Below are positions 1 through 9,072 of a DNA stretch of 64,000 bases, piece by piece. The stretch spans positions 109,038 through 173,037 of the forward strand of contig NZ_WQCA01000012.1 of the NCBI RefSeq assembly GCF_013032445.1. Direction: 5' to 3'. Each line of letters opens with the position of its first letter. The stretch's first letter is position 1. The DNA comes from Ruegeria arenilitoris. GTDB lineage: Bacteria > Pseudomonadota > Alphaproteobacteria > Rhodobacterales > Rhodobacteraceae. Under the pieces are notes generated by a model. The model was not told the DNA's origin and did no database searches. It worked only from the letters and a program-made list of their open reading frames with translations. The translations under genes were made by a program, and so were the position numbers.

Positions 1-1
1 A

Positions 2-112
2 GTTCAGTCGGGTCAGGAATGCGGTATGGCATTCGAAAACTACGACGACATCCGCGCTGGCGACGTGATCGAGATCTTCGAGCGTGAAGAGGTCACCCGC
101 ACGCTGGACTGA
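2..112 (+). CDS. infB: Translation initiation factor IF-2, C-terminal end (partial)
   Basis: This is the last 36 codons of a gene that begins before the window, ending in TGA at 110-112. The residues read ...[17 protein letters not shown] and then [16 protein letters not shown]. This matches the strongly conserved tail of bacterial IF-2 (final beta-barrel domain that binds the fMet-tRNA CCA end). IF-2 is the cytosolic GTPase that places initiator tRNA on the 30S subunit. The GTPase domain is outside the window. No partner gene follows on the same strand: the next gene is on the opposite strand. The call is confident because this tail is nearly invariant in alphaproteobacteria. Confidence 0.93.
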   Translation, partial: VQSGQECGMAFENYDDIRAGDVIEIFEREEVTRTLD

Positions 113-280
113 TCTGGTGTTGCATTGAAAAAAATAGCGGCGGCCCAATCGGTCGCCGTTTCTATGTCTTGTCTGAAGCTTTCCGATTTCAAAAACAACT
201 ACGCATCGCTTAATCGCCCTTTAGCCTCAAGAGGACAACGGCCGATTGTCTGCTGTGCGGACAAAGCTGCCCTTGGCTTG

Positions 281-1147
281 CTAAGACAGACTAGCAACCG
301 CGCCGACAAATTCGATCCACCGCTCGCGATCCACAAACCCGTAATGTCCAGCGTCCGGCCACTCATGCGCTGTGCAGTTGGGAAGCTCGGAGCAAAGGTG
401 TCTTGGCATTTCCGGTGAGATAATGTCGTCCGCAGAACCGTAAAACATATTCACTGGTTGCCGGACTTCATTCGGTGAGAAGCCCCAGTCCCAAAGTGCC
501 ATGGTCATTTCAAAAACACCTTCCTCGTGTTGTTGGTAACCAAGGCGAAAGTTATCTTCGAACAAGGCTTGCTGCTCTGGATTGCGAAGGATCGTTTTAG
601 CTTCGTTGGGCATTTGGTCAACGACAGACTCCACATAGGATGGGATGTCTTTTAGAGCACTTTTAGCGCCCGAACGCTCGGCCCAGCGGATCAGGAAGGT
701 CAGATGGCGCAGTTTCGCGATGGTCTTCAGGTCCTTCAGCACCAGCATTTTGGTGACACCGGGCTCATCGAATGGGGCAACAGGCGAAGCGAGCGCGACC
801 TTGCGCACACGTTCGGGCATATGAAATGCTACCGCCAAAGCATGGGGGCCGCCTCCGGAATGGCCAGCTACGTTGAAGGTATCAAGGCCAAGATGGTTGG
901 CCAGATCCTCCATATCAGCGCCCCAGTCGACCATTCGCCGATCCTTCTTTGGGCTCGACCCTCCAACCCCGGGTTCGTCGGCTGAAATCCACCGCACTCC
1001 AAGCGAAGCAGTTAGATTGTCGTCGGGGTGACGAATGACGTGAGAGTCGGAAAAACCATGGCTAAAAATCACGGGTGTTCCGTTTGGATCGCCGTAAGTG
1101 CTAAATGCGAGTGCTCTGCCATCTCTGAGAGTTAAACGTTCAGTCAA
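281..1147 (-). CDS. Alpha/beta hydrolase
   Basis: A 288-residue cytosolic alpha/beta-hydrolase-fold protein. The nucleophile elbow is GHSGGGP (around residues 95-101), and an HGF oxyanion-type motif lies near residue 30. A late Asp in YGSADD and a C-terminal His in DAGHYGF complete a plausible Ser-Asp-His triad. The start codon is TTG at 1147, chosen because AGGAGG lies just upstream at ideal spacing. The substrate cannot be read from sequence. The family includes esterases, haloperoxidase-like enzymes and C-C hydrolases. It stands alone between infB and the kynurenine genes, with no operon partner closer than about 180 bp. Confidence 0.85.
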   Translation of the reverse strand: MTERLTLRDGRALAFSTYGDPNGTPVIFSHGFSDSHVIRHPDDNLTASLGVRWISADEPGVGGSSPKKDRRMVDWGADMEDLANHLGLDTFNVAGHSGGGPHALAVAFHMPERVRKVALASPVAPFDEPGVTKMLVLKDLKTIAKLRHLTFLIRWAERSGAKSALKDIPSYVESVVDQMPNEAKTILRNPEQQALFEDNFRLGYQQHEEGVFEMTMALWDWGFSPNEVRQPVNMFYGSADDIISPEMPRHLCSELPNCTAHEWPDAGHYGFVDRERWIEFVGAVASLS

Positions 1148-1328
1148 ATTGCCCTCCTAAAGCAAAATACCATTTTGTAGTGAGTTCGTTTGGTTGCTGG
1201 CATAGATTTGCTAAGAGGATACGTGCCGCATTCATTTTTCGTACCATAACTATTGATCCGTACAAGGAAACCCAGATGTCAGTTTGGTCTCGAACCAGAC
1301 ATTTTGGGCGCGCAGCAAATACCCTTGC

Positions 1329-2156
1329 CTATTTCGACCCCGGCAAAAACGTCCCCGGATGCATGATTATATCGAAGTGCTGCATCCCCTTTTTCAGATC
1401 GAAGCCGACTGAATGGCCGCCCTTGCGTAGTAATTCGGCATAGTCGCGGCTCTGGCGGATGAACTCGGGTGTGTCCCGTTCGGCCACGGTCACGTGATAA
1501 CGCGGGCCGGGTCGGGGCACGTGGCGGATCGGAGAAAGATCGTTCACCTCAACCGGGGTCAGTTGCAGCGGATCGTTGACCGGGGTCAGGCTGATCGGTT
1601 CCAGATCGTAGACCCCGCTGATCAGAATCACGTCGCGCACCCGCATCCCTGCACGGGCCAGTGCATCGGCCGAACCTGCCATAACCATACTAACCAATTG
1701 TGCCCCGGCACTGTGGCCGGACAGACTAACTCGGGATGGATCGAAGCCCAGATTGAACGCGTTCTCTGCCAGCCAAAGCAACGCGTTGCGGCATTCCTCA
1801 ATCATGTCCCCGATGCGCGCATCCGGGGCGAGCGTGTAGTTCAGAGTAGCAAAGGACTGCTCGGCTGCGATCAGCGCAGGGGCCATCATCGCCGATTCAC
1901 GCTGACTAAGCGCCTGCCAATAGCCGCCGTGGATAAACACATGCAGCGGTGCGCCTGCGCCTTTTGCGGGAAAGAAATCCAACACCTGCGCCGGGCTGTC
2001 GCCATAGGCCAGGTTCTCTTTCACCTTCATCTGTGCCCGGTGCTGTGCGCTAAGCGCGGCGTAGCTGTCGACATAGGGGGTCAGGTCACCGCCGATCATC
2101 GACCGGGGCGAATATTCCTGATCCAGTTCGTCCTGAGTGAAACCCCGGTACAGCAT
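1329..2156 (-). CDS. Kynurenine formamidase-like alpha/beta hydrolase
   Basis: A 275-residue alpha/beta hydrolase. The oxyanion-hole motif HGGYW (around residues 76-80) and the nucleophile motif GHSAGAQ (around 147-153) are characteristic of the arylformamidase/KynB-like esterase family. A C-terminal His in MQHFDI can complete the triad. The family hydrolyses N-formylkynurenine to kynurenine and formate, the step after tryptophan 2,3-dioxygenase. That fits its position: it starts three bases after the kynA stop and is surely co-transcribed. It belongs to the alpha/beta-hydrolase type, not the metal-dependent KynB cyclase type, so no gene symbol is assigned. No kynureninase gene is visible nearby. 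Confidence 0.85.
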   Translation of the reverse strand: MLYRGFTQDELDQEYSPRSMIGGDLTPYVDSYAALSAQHRAQMKVKENLAYGDSPAQVLDFFPAKGAGAPLHVFIHGGYWQALSQRESAMMAPALIAAEQSFATLNYTLAPDARIGDMIEECRNALLWLAENAFNLGFDPSRVSLSGHSAGAQLVSMVMAGSADALARAGMRVRDVILISGVYDLEPISLTPVNDPLQLTPVEVNDLSPIRHVPRPGPRYHVTVAERDTPEFIRQSRDYAELLRKGGHSVGFDLKKGMQHFDIIMHPGTFLPGSK

Positions 2157-2159
2157 CGC

Positions 2160-3038
2160 TTACTCCTGCTCGGTATACATCAGTTCGGTGCGTACATCGT
2201 AGAGATCATGGAAAAAGCGCAAATCCAAGGCCTTGCGCAGAAAGGCCACGCCGCTGGATCCGCCAGTGCCGGGCTGGTTGCCGATCACCCGCTCGACCGC
2301 CGTTACGTGATCAAACCGCCAGCGCTGGAACAGGGATTCCACATCCATCAGCTTTTCCGCCAGTGCATAGAGGTCCCAATACCGATCCGTGTCACGGAAC
2401 ACCTGCACCCAGATTTTCACCACGCGCGGGTCGCCGGAATAGGGCTGTGCAAAATCCCGCTCCAGCAGGTCCTGCGGTACGTCAAGCCCTTGGCGGGACA
2501 GCATAAACAGTACTTCGTCATAGAGGGACGGCTTGGTCAGCGCGGTGTTCAGCATCTCCATGACTTCCGCGTCATGTTCATGCACTTTCAGGGTCGCGGC
2601 ATCCTTGTTGCCTAGAATGAACTCGATCTGTCGGTAGCCATAGCTTTGGAAACCAGACGAACTGCCTAACGCCTCGCGAAAGGTCATGTAATCGGCGGGT
2701 GTCATGGTCAGCAAAGTTTCCCAGGCCGAGATCAACTGGCGCTGGATCGCCTTGACCCGGTCGAGGTTTTTCATCGCCGGGCCAAACGCGTCCTGTTGCA
2801 GGAAGTGGCGCGTCTCGACCAGTTGGTGATGCATCAGCTTCAGCCATAGCTCGCTGACCTGATGGATGATGATGAACAGCATCTCATCCGGTTGGGCGGG
2901 GTCCTGAAAGGTCTTTTGCAGGTTCAGTAGGGTCTTGAGTTGCAGGAAATCTCCATAGCTCTTGCGATGGGTCTGCGCGAAATCAGTGACCAGAGAGTCC
3001 TCGATCCCGCGTTCCAGATACCTGTCCTTGTCGCCCAT
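2160..3038 (-). CDS. kynA: Tryptophan 2,3-dioxygenase
   Basis: About 292 residues, matching heme-dependent tryptophan 2,3-dioxygenase, which opens the indole ring of L-tryptophan to give N-formylkynurenine in the cytosol. Visible family hallmarks are the N-terminal YGDFLQLKTLL region, IHQVSELWLKLMHH (substrate and heme pocket), SSGFQSYGYRQIEF, and the C-terminal GTGGSSGVAFLRKAL loop. A TTG 12 bases further upstream is in frame, but the ATG at 3038 is preferred because GGAGGA ends about five bases before it. It is the first gene of a two-gene operon with the formamidase-like hydrolase downstream. Confidence 0.95.
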   Translation of the reverse strand: MGDKDRYLERGIEDSLVTDFAQTHRKSYGDFLQLKTLLNLQKTFQDPAQPDEMLFIIIHQVSELWLKLMHHQLVETRHFLQQDAFGPAMKNLDRVKAIQRQLISAWETLLTMTPADYMTFREALGSSSGFQSYGYRQIEFILGNKDAATLKVHEHDAEVMEMLNTALTKPSLYDEVLFMLSRQGLDVPQDLLERDFAQPYSGDPRVVKIWVQVFRDTDRYWDLYALAEKLMDVESLFQRWRFDHVTAVERVIGNQPGTGGSSGVAFLRKALDLRFFHDLYDVRTELMYTEQE

Positions 3039-3101
3039 GTGCTCCTCCAAACGCGCGGGTTATTCCCTGTTTAGGGTCAAAACCCGCGCGGTGCCAGAGC
3101 G

Positions 3102-4145
3102 TTAGGTCCAGTCTAGCACCACCTTGCCGGACCGGCCCGATTTCATCGCGGCAAAGCCTTCGGCGAAATCGTCGACCTTCATCTGGTGCGTGATGACCCG
3201 GCTGACGTCCAGACCGTTCTGCAACATGGCGATCATCTTGTACCAGGTCTCGAACATCTCACGCCCATAGACGCCCTTGATGGTGATGGCCTTGAACACG
3301 ATGCGGGACCAATCGACTGGGGATTTTCCCGGCGGAATTCCCAGCAGGGCGATTTTTCCACCCATCACCAGCGCCTCGACCATCTGGTCCAGCGCGATTT
3401 GTGAGCCGGACATTTCCAGACCCACGTCAAAGCCTTCCTTCATGCCCAATTCGGTGATGACGTCTTGAAGATCCTCCTTGGAGACATCGACGGTGCGCAC
3501 GGTGGGTACGACATGCTCGGCCAGTTTCAGACGATCCGGGTTAATATCTGTGATCACCACATGCCGAGCACCTGCATGACGCGCGACTGCCGCGGCCATG
3601 ATGCCGATGGGGCCTGCGCCGGTGATCAGAACATCCTCACCCAGCAGATCAAAGCTGAGCGCGGTGTGTACGGCGTTGCCTAGCGGGTCGAGGATCGCTC
3701 CGATCTCATCCGGGACATCATCCGGCAGAGGCACCACGTTGAACGCGGGCAATTTCAGGTATTGCGCGAAAGCCCCCTGTTCGTTCACGCCGATGCCCCG
3801 CGTTCCGGGGTCCAGATGGAACTTGCCCGCACGGCTCTGGCGGCTGTCTGTGGTGATCAGATGGCCCTCGCCGGAACAGCGCTGGCCGATTTCAAGGCCC
3901 GTCACGTTGCGTCCAAGTTCAACGATCTCACCGGCGAATTCGTGGCCGGTGATCATCGGGATTGGCACGGTCGCGGCGGCCCATTCATCCCAGTTCCAGA
4001 TATGGATATCGGTGCCGCAGATGCCGGTCTTGTTGATGCGGATCAGGACCTCTTCCGGGCCGATTTCGGGCACCGGGGCCTGCACCATCCACAACCCCTC
4101 TTCGGGCTTGGATTTCTCAAGTGCTTTCATGCTGTTGGCTCGCAT
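3102..4145 (-). CDS. tdh: L-threonine 3-dehydrogenase
   Basis: A 347-residue zinc-dependent medium-chain dehydrogenase. It oxidises L-threonine with NAD+ to 2-amino-3-ketobutyrate, which Kbl then cleaves to glycine and acetyl-CoA. Visible features are the catalytic zinc ligands in [10 protein letters not shown] and GHEFAGE, and the NAD-binding motif [10 protein letters not shown]. The structural-zinc lobe carries a reduced set of Cys residues compared with some homologues. The ATG at 4145 has GGGAG seven bases upstream. A second in-frame ATG five codons later would give the more usual 342 residues. It is the last gene of the kbl-cysteine synthase-like-tdh operon. Confidence 0.93.
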   Translation of the reverse strand: MRANSMKALEKSKPEEGLWMVQAPVPEIGPEEVLIRINKTGICGTDIHIWNWDEWAAATVPIPMITGHEFAGEIVELGRNVTGLEIGQRCSGEGHLITTDSRQSRAGKFHLDPGTRGIGVNEQGAFAQYLKLPAFNVVPLPDDVPDEIGAILDPLGNAVHTALSFDLLGEDVLITGAGPIGIMAAAVARHAGARHVVITDINPDRLKLAEHVVPTVRTVDVSKEDLQDVITELGMKEGFDVGLEMSGSQIALDQMVEALVMGGKIALLGIPPGKSPVDWSRIVFKAITIKGVYGREMFETWYKMIAMLQNGLDVSRVITHQMKVDDFAEGFAAMKSGRSGKVVLDWT

Positions 4146-4149
4146 GAGT

Positions 4150-5100
4150 TTACTCCCACAAATCGGTGGACAGGTATTTCAACCCGCTGTCACACATCAC
4201 AATAGCAACGCAGCCGCCCTTTTCGGGCCCCCGCAACAGGTCGATAGCCGCAGCAAGGTTGGCCCCTGCTGAAAAGCCGGCGAAAATGCCCTCGGTCCGG
4301 GCCAACAGCCGCGCGCCTTCTCGTGCTGCGTCGCCAGAAACTGCCAAATGCCCGGCCAGAGGTGTTCCGTTCAGATGAACCAGATCACCCATGGCATAGC
4401 CTCCGCCCTGAATTGGGTGACCGGGGTTGCTGACTGTTTCTCCGGCCAATGCGCGGGCACCTTCGGGTTCGACTGCATAGCATCGCACGCCCAGCGTTGT
4501 CAGGTATTCTGCCGCTCCAGCCAGAGTGCCGCCAGACCCAGCAAAGTCGCAGAACGCCGTTACGGACCCGCCGGACTGGTCCCAGATTTCAGGCCCCGTA
4601 CCGGTGGCATGGGCTTTGGGGTTACCCGAGTGACCGAACTGATCAGCCCGAAACGCCTTGCGTTCGAAGGTGATGCGTTGCGCGGCGTCATCCACCAGCG
4701 CTAGATCGGCCCCCGAGACTTCTCCGGGTTTGCTGCCCTCGGCTTGTGGGACGATCACGACTTCGGCCCCCAAGGCCCGCATCATCCGCGCGCGTTCGAC
4801 CGAGTTTCCGGCGCTCATGACCGCTACAAAAGGGTGCCCCAGAATGCCGCAGACAATCGCCAAACCGGTGCCCATATTGCCCGAGGTCAGTTCGACAACC
4901 GTTTGCCCTGAGGCCAATGTGCCGTCTGCGCGCGCCAGTTCGATGATGGATTTCGCGGCCCGGTCCTTTTTGGAAAACCCCGGCAGCAGATAGTCCAGCT
5001 TGGCCAGAATGCGACCTTCCAGATCAAGGTGCTGGCAAACGCGTGAAAGGTCGACGAGCGGGGTGCCTCCGATTGCGTCGATCACAGAAGGCAGAATCAC
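4150..5100 (-). CDS. PLP-dependent cysteine synthase family protein
   Basis: A 316-residue fold-type II PLP enzyme of the CysK/CBS group. The PLP lysine lies in the FSKKDRAAK stretch (around residues 43-51). [10 protein letters not shown] corresponds to the substrate-binding loop TSGNTG, and [10 protein letters not shown] is the phosphate-binding loop. The family makes cysteine from O-acetylserine and sulfide, or catalyses related beta-replacement or elimination reactions. The loop change (SGNM instead of SGNT) and the location between kbl and tdh suggest a side role in serine/threonine metabolism, which is inference. It starts with GTG overlapping the kbl stop and ends four bases before tdh, so the three genes are translationally coupled. 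Confidence 0.85.
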   Translation of the reverse strand: MILPSVIDAIGGTPLVDLSRVCQHLDLEGRILAKLDYLLPGFSKKDRAAKSIIELARADGTLASGQTVVELTSGNMGTGLAIVCGILGHPFVAVMSAGNSVERARMMRALGAEVVIVPQAEGSKPGEVSGADLALVDDAAQRITFERKAFRADQFGHSGNPKAHATGTGPEIWDQSGGSVTAFCDFAGSGGTLAGAAEYLTTLGVRCYAVEPEGARALAGETVSNPGHPIQGGGYAMGDLVHLNGTPLAGHLAVSGDAAREGARLLARTEGIFAGFSAGANLAAAIDLLRGPEKGGCVAIVMCDSGLKYLSTDLWE

Positions 5101-6284
5101 GAGATCACTCCCAATTCCTTGCCGACCTTGCCGAAGGCCGCCAGTGCTCGGTCTAATTCGTCCTTGGTCAGAGCCGCATTCATCTGTGTTCTGATCCGTG
5201 CCTGCCCGCGCGGAACGACGGGGAAGAAAAAGCCCGAAACATAGACGCCCTCGTCAAACAATTTTGCAGCCATATCCTGCGCCAAAGTCGCCTCACCCAG
5301 CATCACCGGGATAATCGGATGTTCGCCGGGCAGAAGGTCAAAGCCCAGCTTCTCCAACCCTGCGCGCCAGTATTTGGCATTGCCGAAAAGTTGGGCCCGC
5401 AACATGTCGCCCTCTTCGACCAGTCGGATCGCTTCCAGACCGGCCGCAACGATGGAGGGAGGCAGCGAGTTTGAGAACAGATAGGGCCGCGCACGCTGCC
5501 GCAGCAGGTCGATTACTGGCTGCGGCCCGGCGATGTAACCGCCGATTGCCCCGCCAAGTGCTTTACCCAAGGTGCCTGTCAGGATGTCTACTTCGACGCC
5601 GAAATGATCCGGCGTGCCCGCACCGTTCGGCCCCATGAAGCCTGTGGCGTGGCAGTCATCCACCATGACGATAGCGTCATACTTGTCGGCCAGTTCGCGA
5701 ATCTTCGGCAGGTTGGCCAGATAGCCGTCCATTGAAAACACGCCGTCTGTCGCGATCATGATATGTCGCGAGCCATCCTCGCGCGCCTGTTTCAGCCAGG
5801 CTTCGAGGTCGTCCATGTCATTGTTCATGTAACGATAGCGCTTGGCCTTGCACAGCCGCACCCCGTCGATGATCGAAGCGTGGTTCAGACTGTCCGAAAT
5901 GATGGCATCTTCAGGCCCTAACAAAGGCTCAAACAGCCCGCCATTGGCGTCGAAACAGGCGGCGAACAGAATCGCATCGTCCTTGTTCAGGAACTGCGCC
6001 AGCTTTTGCTCCAACTCGCGGTGAATATCCTGCGTGCCGCAGATGAACCGGACCGAGGCCATGCCGAAGCCCTTGGGCTCCATAGCACCCTTGGCGGCGT
6101 CGATCAGTGCCAGGTGATCGGCCAGACCCAGATAGTTGTTGGCGCACAGGTTGATCACCTGCTTGTCGCCCACCGTAATCTCACCGCCCTGAGGCGAGGT
6201 GATCATTCGTTCGCTTTTGTACAGGCCTTCAGCTCGAATCTGGTCGAGCGTTTCGGTGACGTGGTTCAAGAAATCTTGCGACAT
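5097..6284 (-). CDS. kbl: Glycine C-acetyltransferase (2-amino-3-ketobutyrate CoA ligase)
   Basis: A 395-residue PLP enzyme of the alpha-oxoamine synthase family, of exactly the usual length for Kbl. Visible motifs are NNYLGLA near the N-terminus, [18 protein letters not shown] with the PLP-binding Asp and His, and GTLGKALGG with the Schiff-base lysine. It cleaves 2-amino-3-ketobutyrate with CoA to glycine plus acetyl-CoA, completing threonine degradation started by Tdh. The ATG at 6284 is chosen because AAGGAGG lies five bases upstream; an earlier in-frame ATG lacks such a site. It is the first gene of the kbl-cysteine synthase-like-tdh operon. Confidence 0.95.
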   Translation of the reverse strand: MSQDFLNHVTETLDQIRAEGLYKSERMITSPQGGEITVGDKQVINLCANNYLGLADHLALIDAAKGAMEPKGFGMASVRFICGTQDIHRELEQKLAQFLNKDDAILFAACFDANGGLFEPLLGPEDAIISDSLNHASIIDGVRLCKAKRYRYMNNDMDDLEAWLKQAREDGSRHIMIATDGVFSMDGYLANLPKIRELADKYDAIVMVDDCHATGFMGPNGAGTPDHFGVEVDILTGTLGKALGGAIGGYIAGPQPVIDLLRQRARPYLFSNSLPPSIVAAGLEAIRLVEEGDMLRAQLFGNAKYWRAGLEKLGFDLLPGEHPIIPVMLGEATLAQDMAAKLFDEGVYVSGFFFPVVPRGQARIRTQMNAALTKDELDRALAAFGKVGKELGVIS

Positions 6285-6412
6285 CGAATCCTCCTTGCGC
6301 AGGACATTATCTATCATAGCGGAATTGATTCCGGAATACGGGAATTCTGTATTGCGGAATAAAATCCGAAATATTGGAAATGCAAGGGGTACACCTTGCT
6401 GGATGCATCTAA

Positions 6413-7045
6413 CTAATTTGTGTCGTTGATCTTTTTTTGAAACTCTTTGCTGGAGTTGGTCAGAGGATAGGGTTCTTCAGGGGCGTCGACCCCAAGGAAT
6501 TCGCATAGTGGGTCCCAACCACTCCCGGTTTCATAGATCAGCAACCGGTCCGCCGCGATTGTCTGGCCGACCGCATCAACATGTGCCTTGAACACGCGTG
6601 TTGCGTGCTCGCGGTCATTCATTTGGCCCTCAAAGATATCCTGTACAATGAACTTGCTGCACATTTCGGCAATGGCATTTAGGTGCGGTTGATCGTGCTT
6701 GCCCCGCATCGTTGTCATGAACGGGCCAATTGTGGCCTGCACACTGTCAAACCATGCGTCAGGGTCACGGACGCTCAGAATGACTTTGGCGGCGGGGTAA
6801 TGCGTGGCGAGCTGTCGCCAGTAAGCGGCGCCGGGCCAATCGACCTGCGCGCGATAGCCCTGAAACATGGCATCCCAATCCGAAGATTCCCCGCGTGCCG
6901 CAGCCTCCCACGCGGGCAGTTGCTTGGGATTTTCGCGAACTTCGAACATGTGATGACAGGGTCCAAAGCCCAGTTGTTCCAAAGCGATTTTCAGAGAATT
7001 CGTTCCTGTGCGGCCAAATCCGGCCCCAATAACTTCAAGCCCCAT
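6413..7045 (-). CDS. Sulfotransferase family protein
   Basis: A 210-residue protein with the N-terminal motif [20 protein letters not shown]. This is the P-loop-like 5'-phosphosulfate-binding loop of the sulfotransferase family found in many marine bacteria and in eukaryotes. [14 protein letters not shown] (around residue 90) matches the 3'-phosphate-binding segment. The family transfers sulfate from PAPS to small molecules or glycans. No substrate can be assigned. It is a single gene between the kbl operon and an XRE-cupin regulator. Several Trp-rich segments in the middle of the protein are typical of this subfamily. Confidence 0.8.
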   Translation of the reverse strand: MGLEVIGAGFGRTGTNSLKIALEQLGFGPCHHMFEVRENPKQLPAWEAAARGESSDWDAMFQGYRAQVDWPGAAYWRQLATHYPAAKVILSVRDPDAWFDSVQATIGPFMTTMRGKHDQPHLNAIAEMCSKFIVQDIFEGQMNDREHATRVFKAHVDAVGQTIAADRLLIYETGSGWDPLCEFLGVDAPEEPYPLTNSSKEFQKKINDTN

Positions 7046-7122
7046 CCGGATGCCCCCAATGGTTGATAAAGCTAATAGCTATCGCAGGTTCGGCGTTTTC
7101 CCCAATCTTAGGGCCGAAACGT

Positions 7123-7686
7123 TCAGGCGTTCTTAACGATCAGGAACACGCGCGCGGTGCTTTTGGCTGTGATCGAATGGGTCACGTCAGCGGCATAGCG
7201 TGCGGTGTCACCTGCCTGCAGATCGTTGACTGCAGTGCCCGAAGTCACGCGGACCGATCCTTCCAGCACCGTCAGTTGTTCGCGTGCACCGCGTGCATGG
7301 GGTTGGCTGGTCAAAGCGCCATCGGTGTCGAATTCGATATCGTAGACCTCGTGCCCACCGGCCTCTTCGGGCGGTGAGAGGATGCGGATACGGCAGTTTT
7401 GACCCATGTTGTCGATGCTGGGTACTTCGGCTTTGCGCAGAACTTCGATCTGGTCGGCGGTGTTTGCGTCTTCCAGCAGGCCCGCGAAATCGACCTGCAA
7501 GGCGCGGGTCAGGTTCCACAGGGTCGAGATGGTCGGGCTGCTTTCACCGCGTTCGATCTGGCTGACCATGGAACGAGACACACCGCTGAGATTGGCCACG
7601 GCTTCAAGCGACAGGCCTTTGGCCCGGCGCGCCTCTTTCAGGCGGGCAGGCAGGCGTGTCAGGATATCGTCAGTGTTGTCCGTCAT
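7123..7686 (-). CDS. XRE family transcriptional regulator with cupin domain
   Basis: A 187-residue two-domain regulator. Residues about 12-66 form a lambda-repressor-like helix-turn-helix (ARRAKGLSLEAVANLSGVSR, then MVSQIERGESSPTISTLWN). Residues about 110-185 form a cupin barrel that probably binds a small effector. Proteins of this layout often control amine, amino-acid or sulfur-compound catabolism. The gene is divergent from the thiolase gene at 7804, with about 117 bp between them, so it may control that gene or itself. The target is inference; the architecture is directly visible. Confidence 0.88.
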   Translation of the reverse strand: MTDNTDDILTRLPARLKEARRAKGLSLEAVANLSGVSRSMVSQIERGESSPTISTLWNLTRALQVDFAGLLEDANTADQIEVLRKAEVPSIDNMGQNCRIRILSPPEEAGGHEVYDIEFDTDGALTSQPHARGAREQLTVLEGSVRVTSGTAVNDLQAGDTARYAADVTHSITAKSTARVFLIVKNA

Positions 7687-7803
7687 GACGGAATTTCATG
7701 CGCCGTGTGGGGGTGGATGTCAATTCCAACCGTGACGGGACGTCTCATAGGACAGGTCTATGCCGCAGATGCATAATGGCCCCGAATCCCGGAGGAGACA
7801 GAC

Positions 7804-8979
7804 ATGACCGATATCGTATTGCTGGACGGTGCCCGCACCGCAATTGGAACCTTTGGCGGCGCGCTGGCGTCGACCGCGCCCATCGACTTGGCGACCGTTG
7901 CCACCGAAGCTGCGTTGGAACGCTCGGGTGTTGAAGGCGCTCAGATCGGGCATGTGGTGTTTGGTCATGTCATCAACACTGAGCCACGCGACATGTACTT
8001 GTCCCGTGTTGCCGCGATGCAGGCGGGTATTCCGAATGGAACGCCCGCGATGAATGTGAACCGGTTGTGCGGATCAGGCGCGCAGGCGATTGTCTCGGCG
8101 GTACAGTCCCTGATGCTGGGCGATGCCGAGTTTGCCGTAGCCGGCGGAGCCGAGAGCATGTCGCGCAGCCCCTATATCGTGCCGCAGGCGCGGTGGGGCG
8201 CAAAGATGGGCGACGTTACTTCGCTGGATATGATGCTTGGGGCGCTGAACTGTCCTTTCGGCACCGGCCATATGGGTGTGACGGCTGAGAATGTCGCTGA
8301 CGAGCACCAGATCAGCCGCGAGCAGATGGACGACTTTGCAGTGACCAGCCAGACCCGCGCTGCAGCGGCGATCGATGCAGGGTTTTTCGACAGCCAGATC
8401 GCGCCGGTTCAGGTCAAGGTCAAGCGGGATATGGTGGACTTCAAGGTCGACGAACACCCCAAGGCCACCACGGCCGAGGCTTTGGCAGGGTTGCGGCCAG
8501 TGTTCAAAAAGGATGGTCGTGTGACCGCGGGTAACGCCTCGGGCATCAATGACGGTGCTGCGGCCATGGTTCTGGCCACGGCAGAGGCGGCTGAAAAGGC
8601 TGGGTTGAAGCCTAAGGCGCGCATTCTGGGCTATGCCCATGCCGGTGTCCGCCCCGAGGTGATGGGGATCGGGCCCGTTCCAGCCGTGCGGAACCTGATG
8701 GACAAGACCGGCCTGTCGGTGGATGATTTCGACGTGATCGAAAGCAATGAGGCTTTCGCGGCGCAGGCTCTGGCGGTCAATCAGGAGCTTGGGTTGGATG
8801 CGTCCAAGGTGAACCCGAATGGCGGGGCGATTGCCCTGGGCCATCCGGTGGGGGCGACCGGGGCGATCATCACGCTGAAGGCGCTGTACGAACTGGAGCG
8901 CACGGGTGGGACCAAAGGGCTGATCACCATGTGCATCGGAGGCGGACAAGGGATTGCCATCGCCATCGAGCGGCTCTGA
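7804..8979 (+). CDS. Acetyl-CoA C-acyltransferase (thiolase)
   Basis: A 391-residue thiolase. The acyl-accepting cysteine lies in NRLCGSGAQA (around residue 88). The catalytic His is in GGAIALGHPVGATGA and the second active-site Cys is in MCIGGGQGIA, all at expected positions. The family condenses or cleaves acyl-CoA and acetyl-CoA, in beta-oxidation or in acetoacetyl-CoA formation for polyhydroxybutyrate. Sequence alone does not settle degradative versus biosynthetic use. A strong GGAGGA ribosome-binding site precedes the ATG. It is transcribed alone, convergent with ubiB. Confidence 0.9.
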   Translation: MTDIVLLDGARTAIGTFGGALASTAPIDLATVATEAALERSGVEGAQIGHVVFGHVINTEPRDMYLSRVAAMQAGIPNGTPAMNVNRLCGSGAQAIVSAVQSLMLGDAEFAVAGGAESMSRSPYIVPQARWGAKMGDVTSLDMMLGALNCPFGTGHMGVTAENVADEHQISREQMDDFAVTSQTRAAAAIDAGFFDSQIAPVQVKVKRDMVDFKVDEHPKATTAEALAGLRPVFKKDGRVTAGNASGINDGAAAMVLATAEAAEKAGLKPKARILGYAHAGVRPEVMGIGPVPAVRNLMDKTGLSVDDFDVIESNEAFAAQALAVNQELGLDASKVNPNGGAIALGHPVGATGAIITLKALYELERTGGTKGLITMCIGGGQGIAIAIERL

Positions 8980-8994
8980 GTCGGGGCCGGGCAG

Positions 8995-9011
8995 GGGGGC
9001 TGTCTGCCCCC
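8995..9011. terminator. GC hairpin between convergent thiolase and ubiB genes
   Basis: GGGGGC and GCCCCC form a perfect 6-bp stem around a 5-nt loop, 16 bases after the thiolase stop. No T-run follows, so it is only a candidate transcription end. The following bases (CCCCGAGGATATTTTGGACA and onward) resemble an intergenic segment I recall from roseobacter genomes; that resemblance is from memory. Confidence 0.35.
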
Positions 9012-9072
9012 ATCGCGCGGGGCGCGATTCCCCCCGAGGATATTTTGGACAGATGAAGCGGGCGGGATGGCT

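Noticed and set aside
1494..2615. Long plus-strand open frame opposite kynA and the formamidase-like gene
   Set aside because: It is antisense to two well-recognised genes, has odd His/Gln-rich composition and no start signal; a shadow of high-GC coding DNA.
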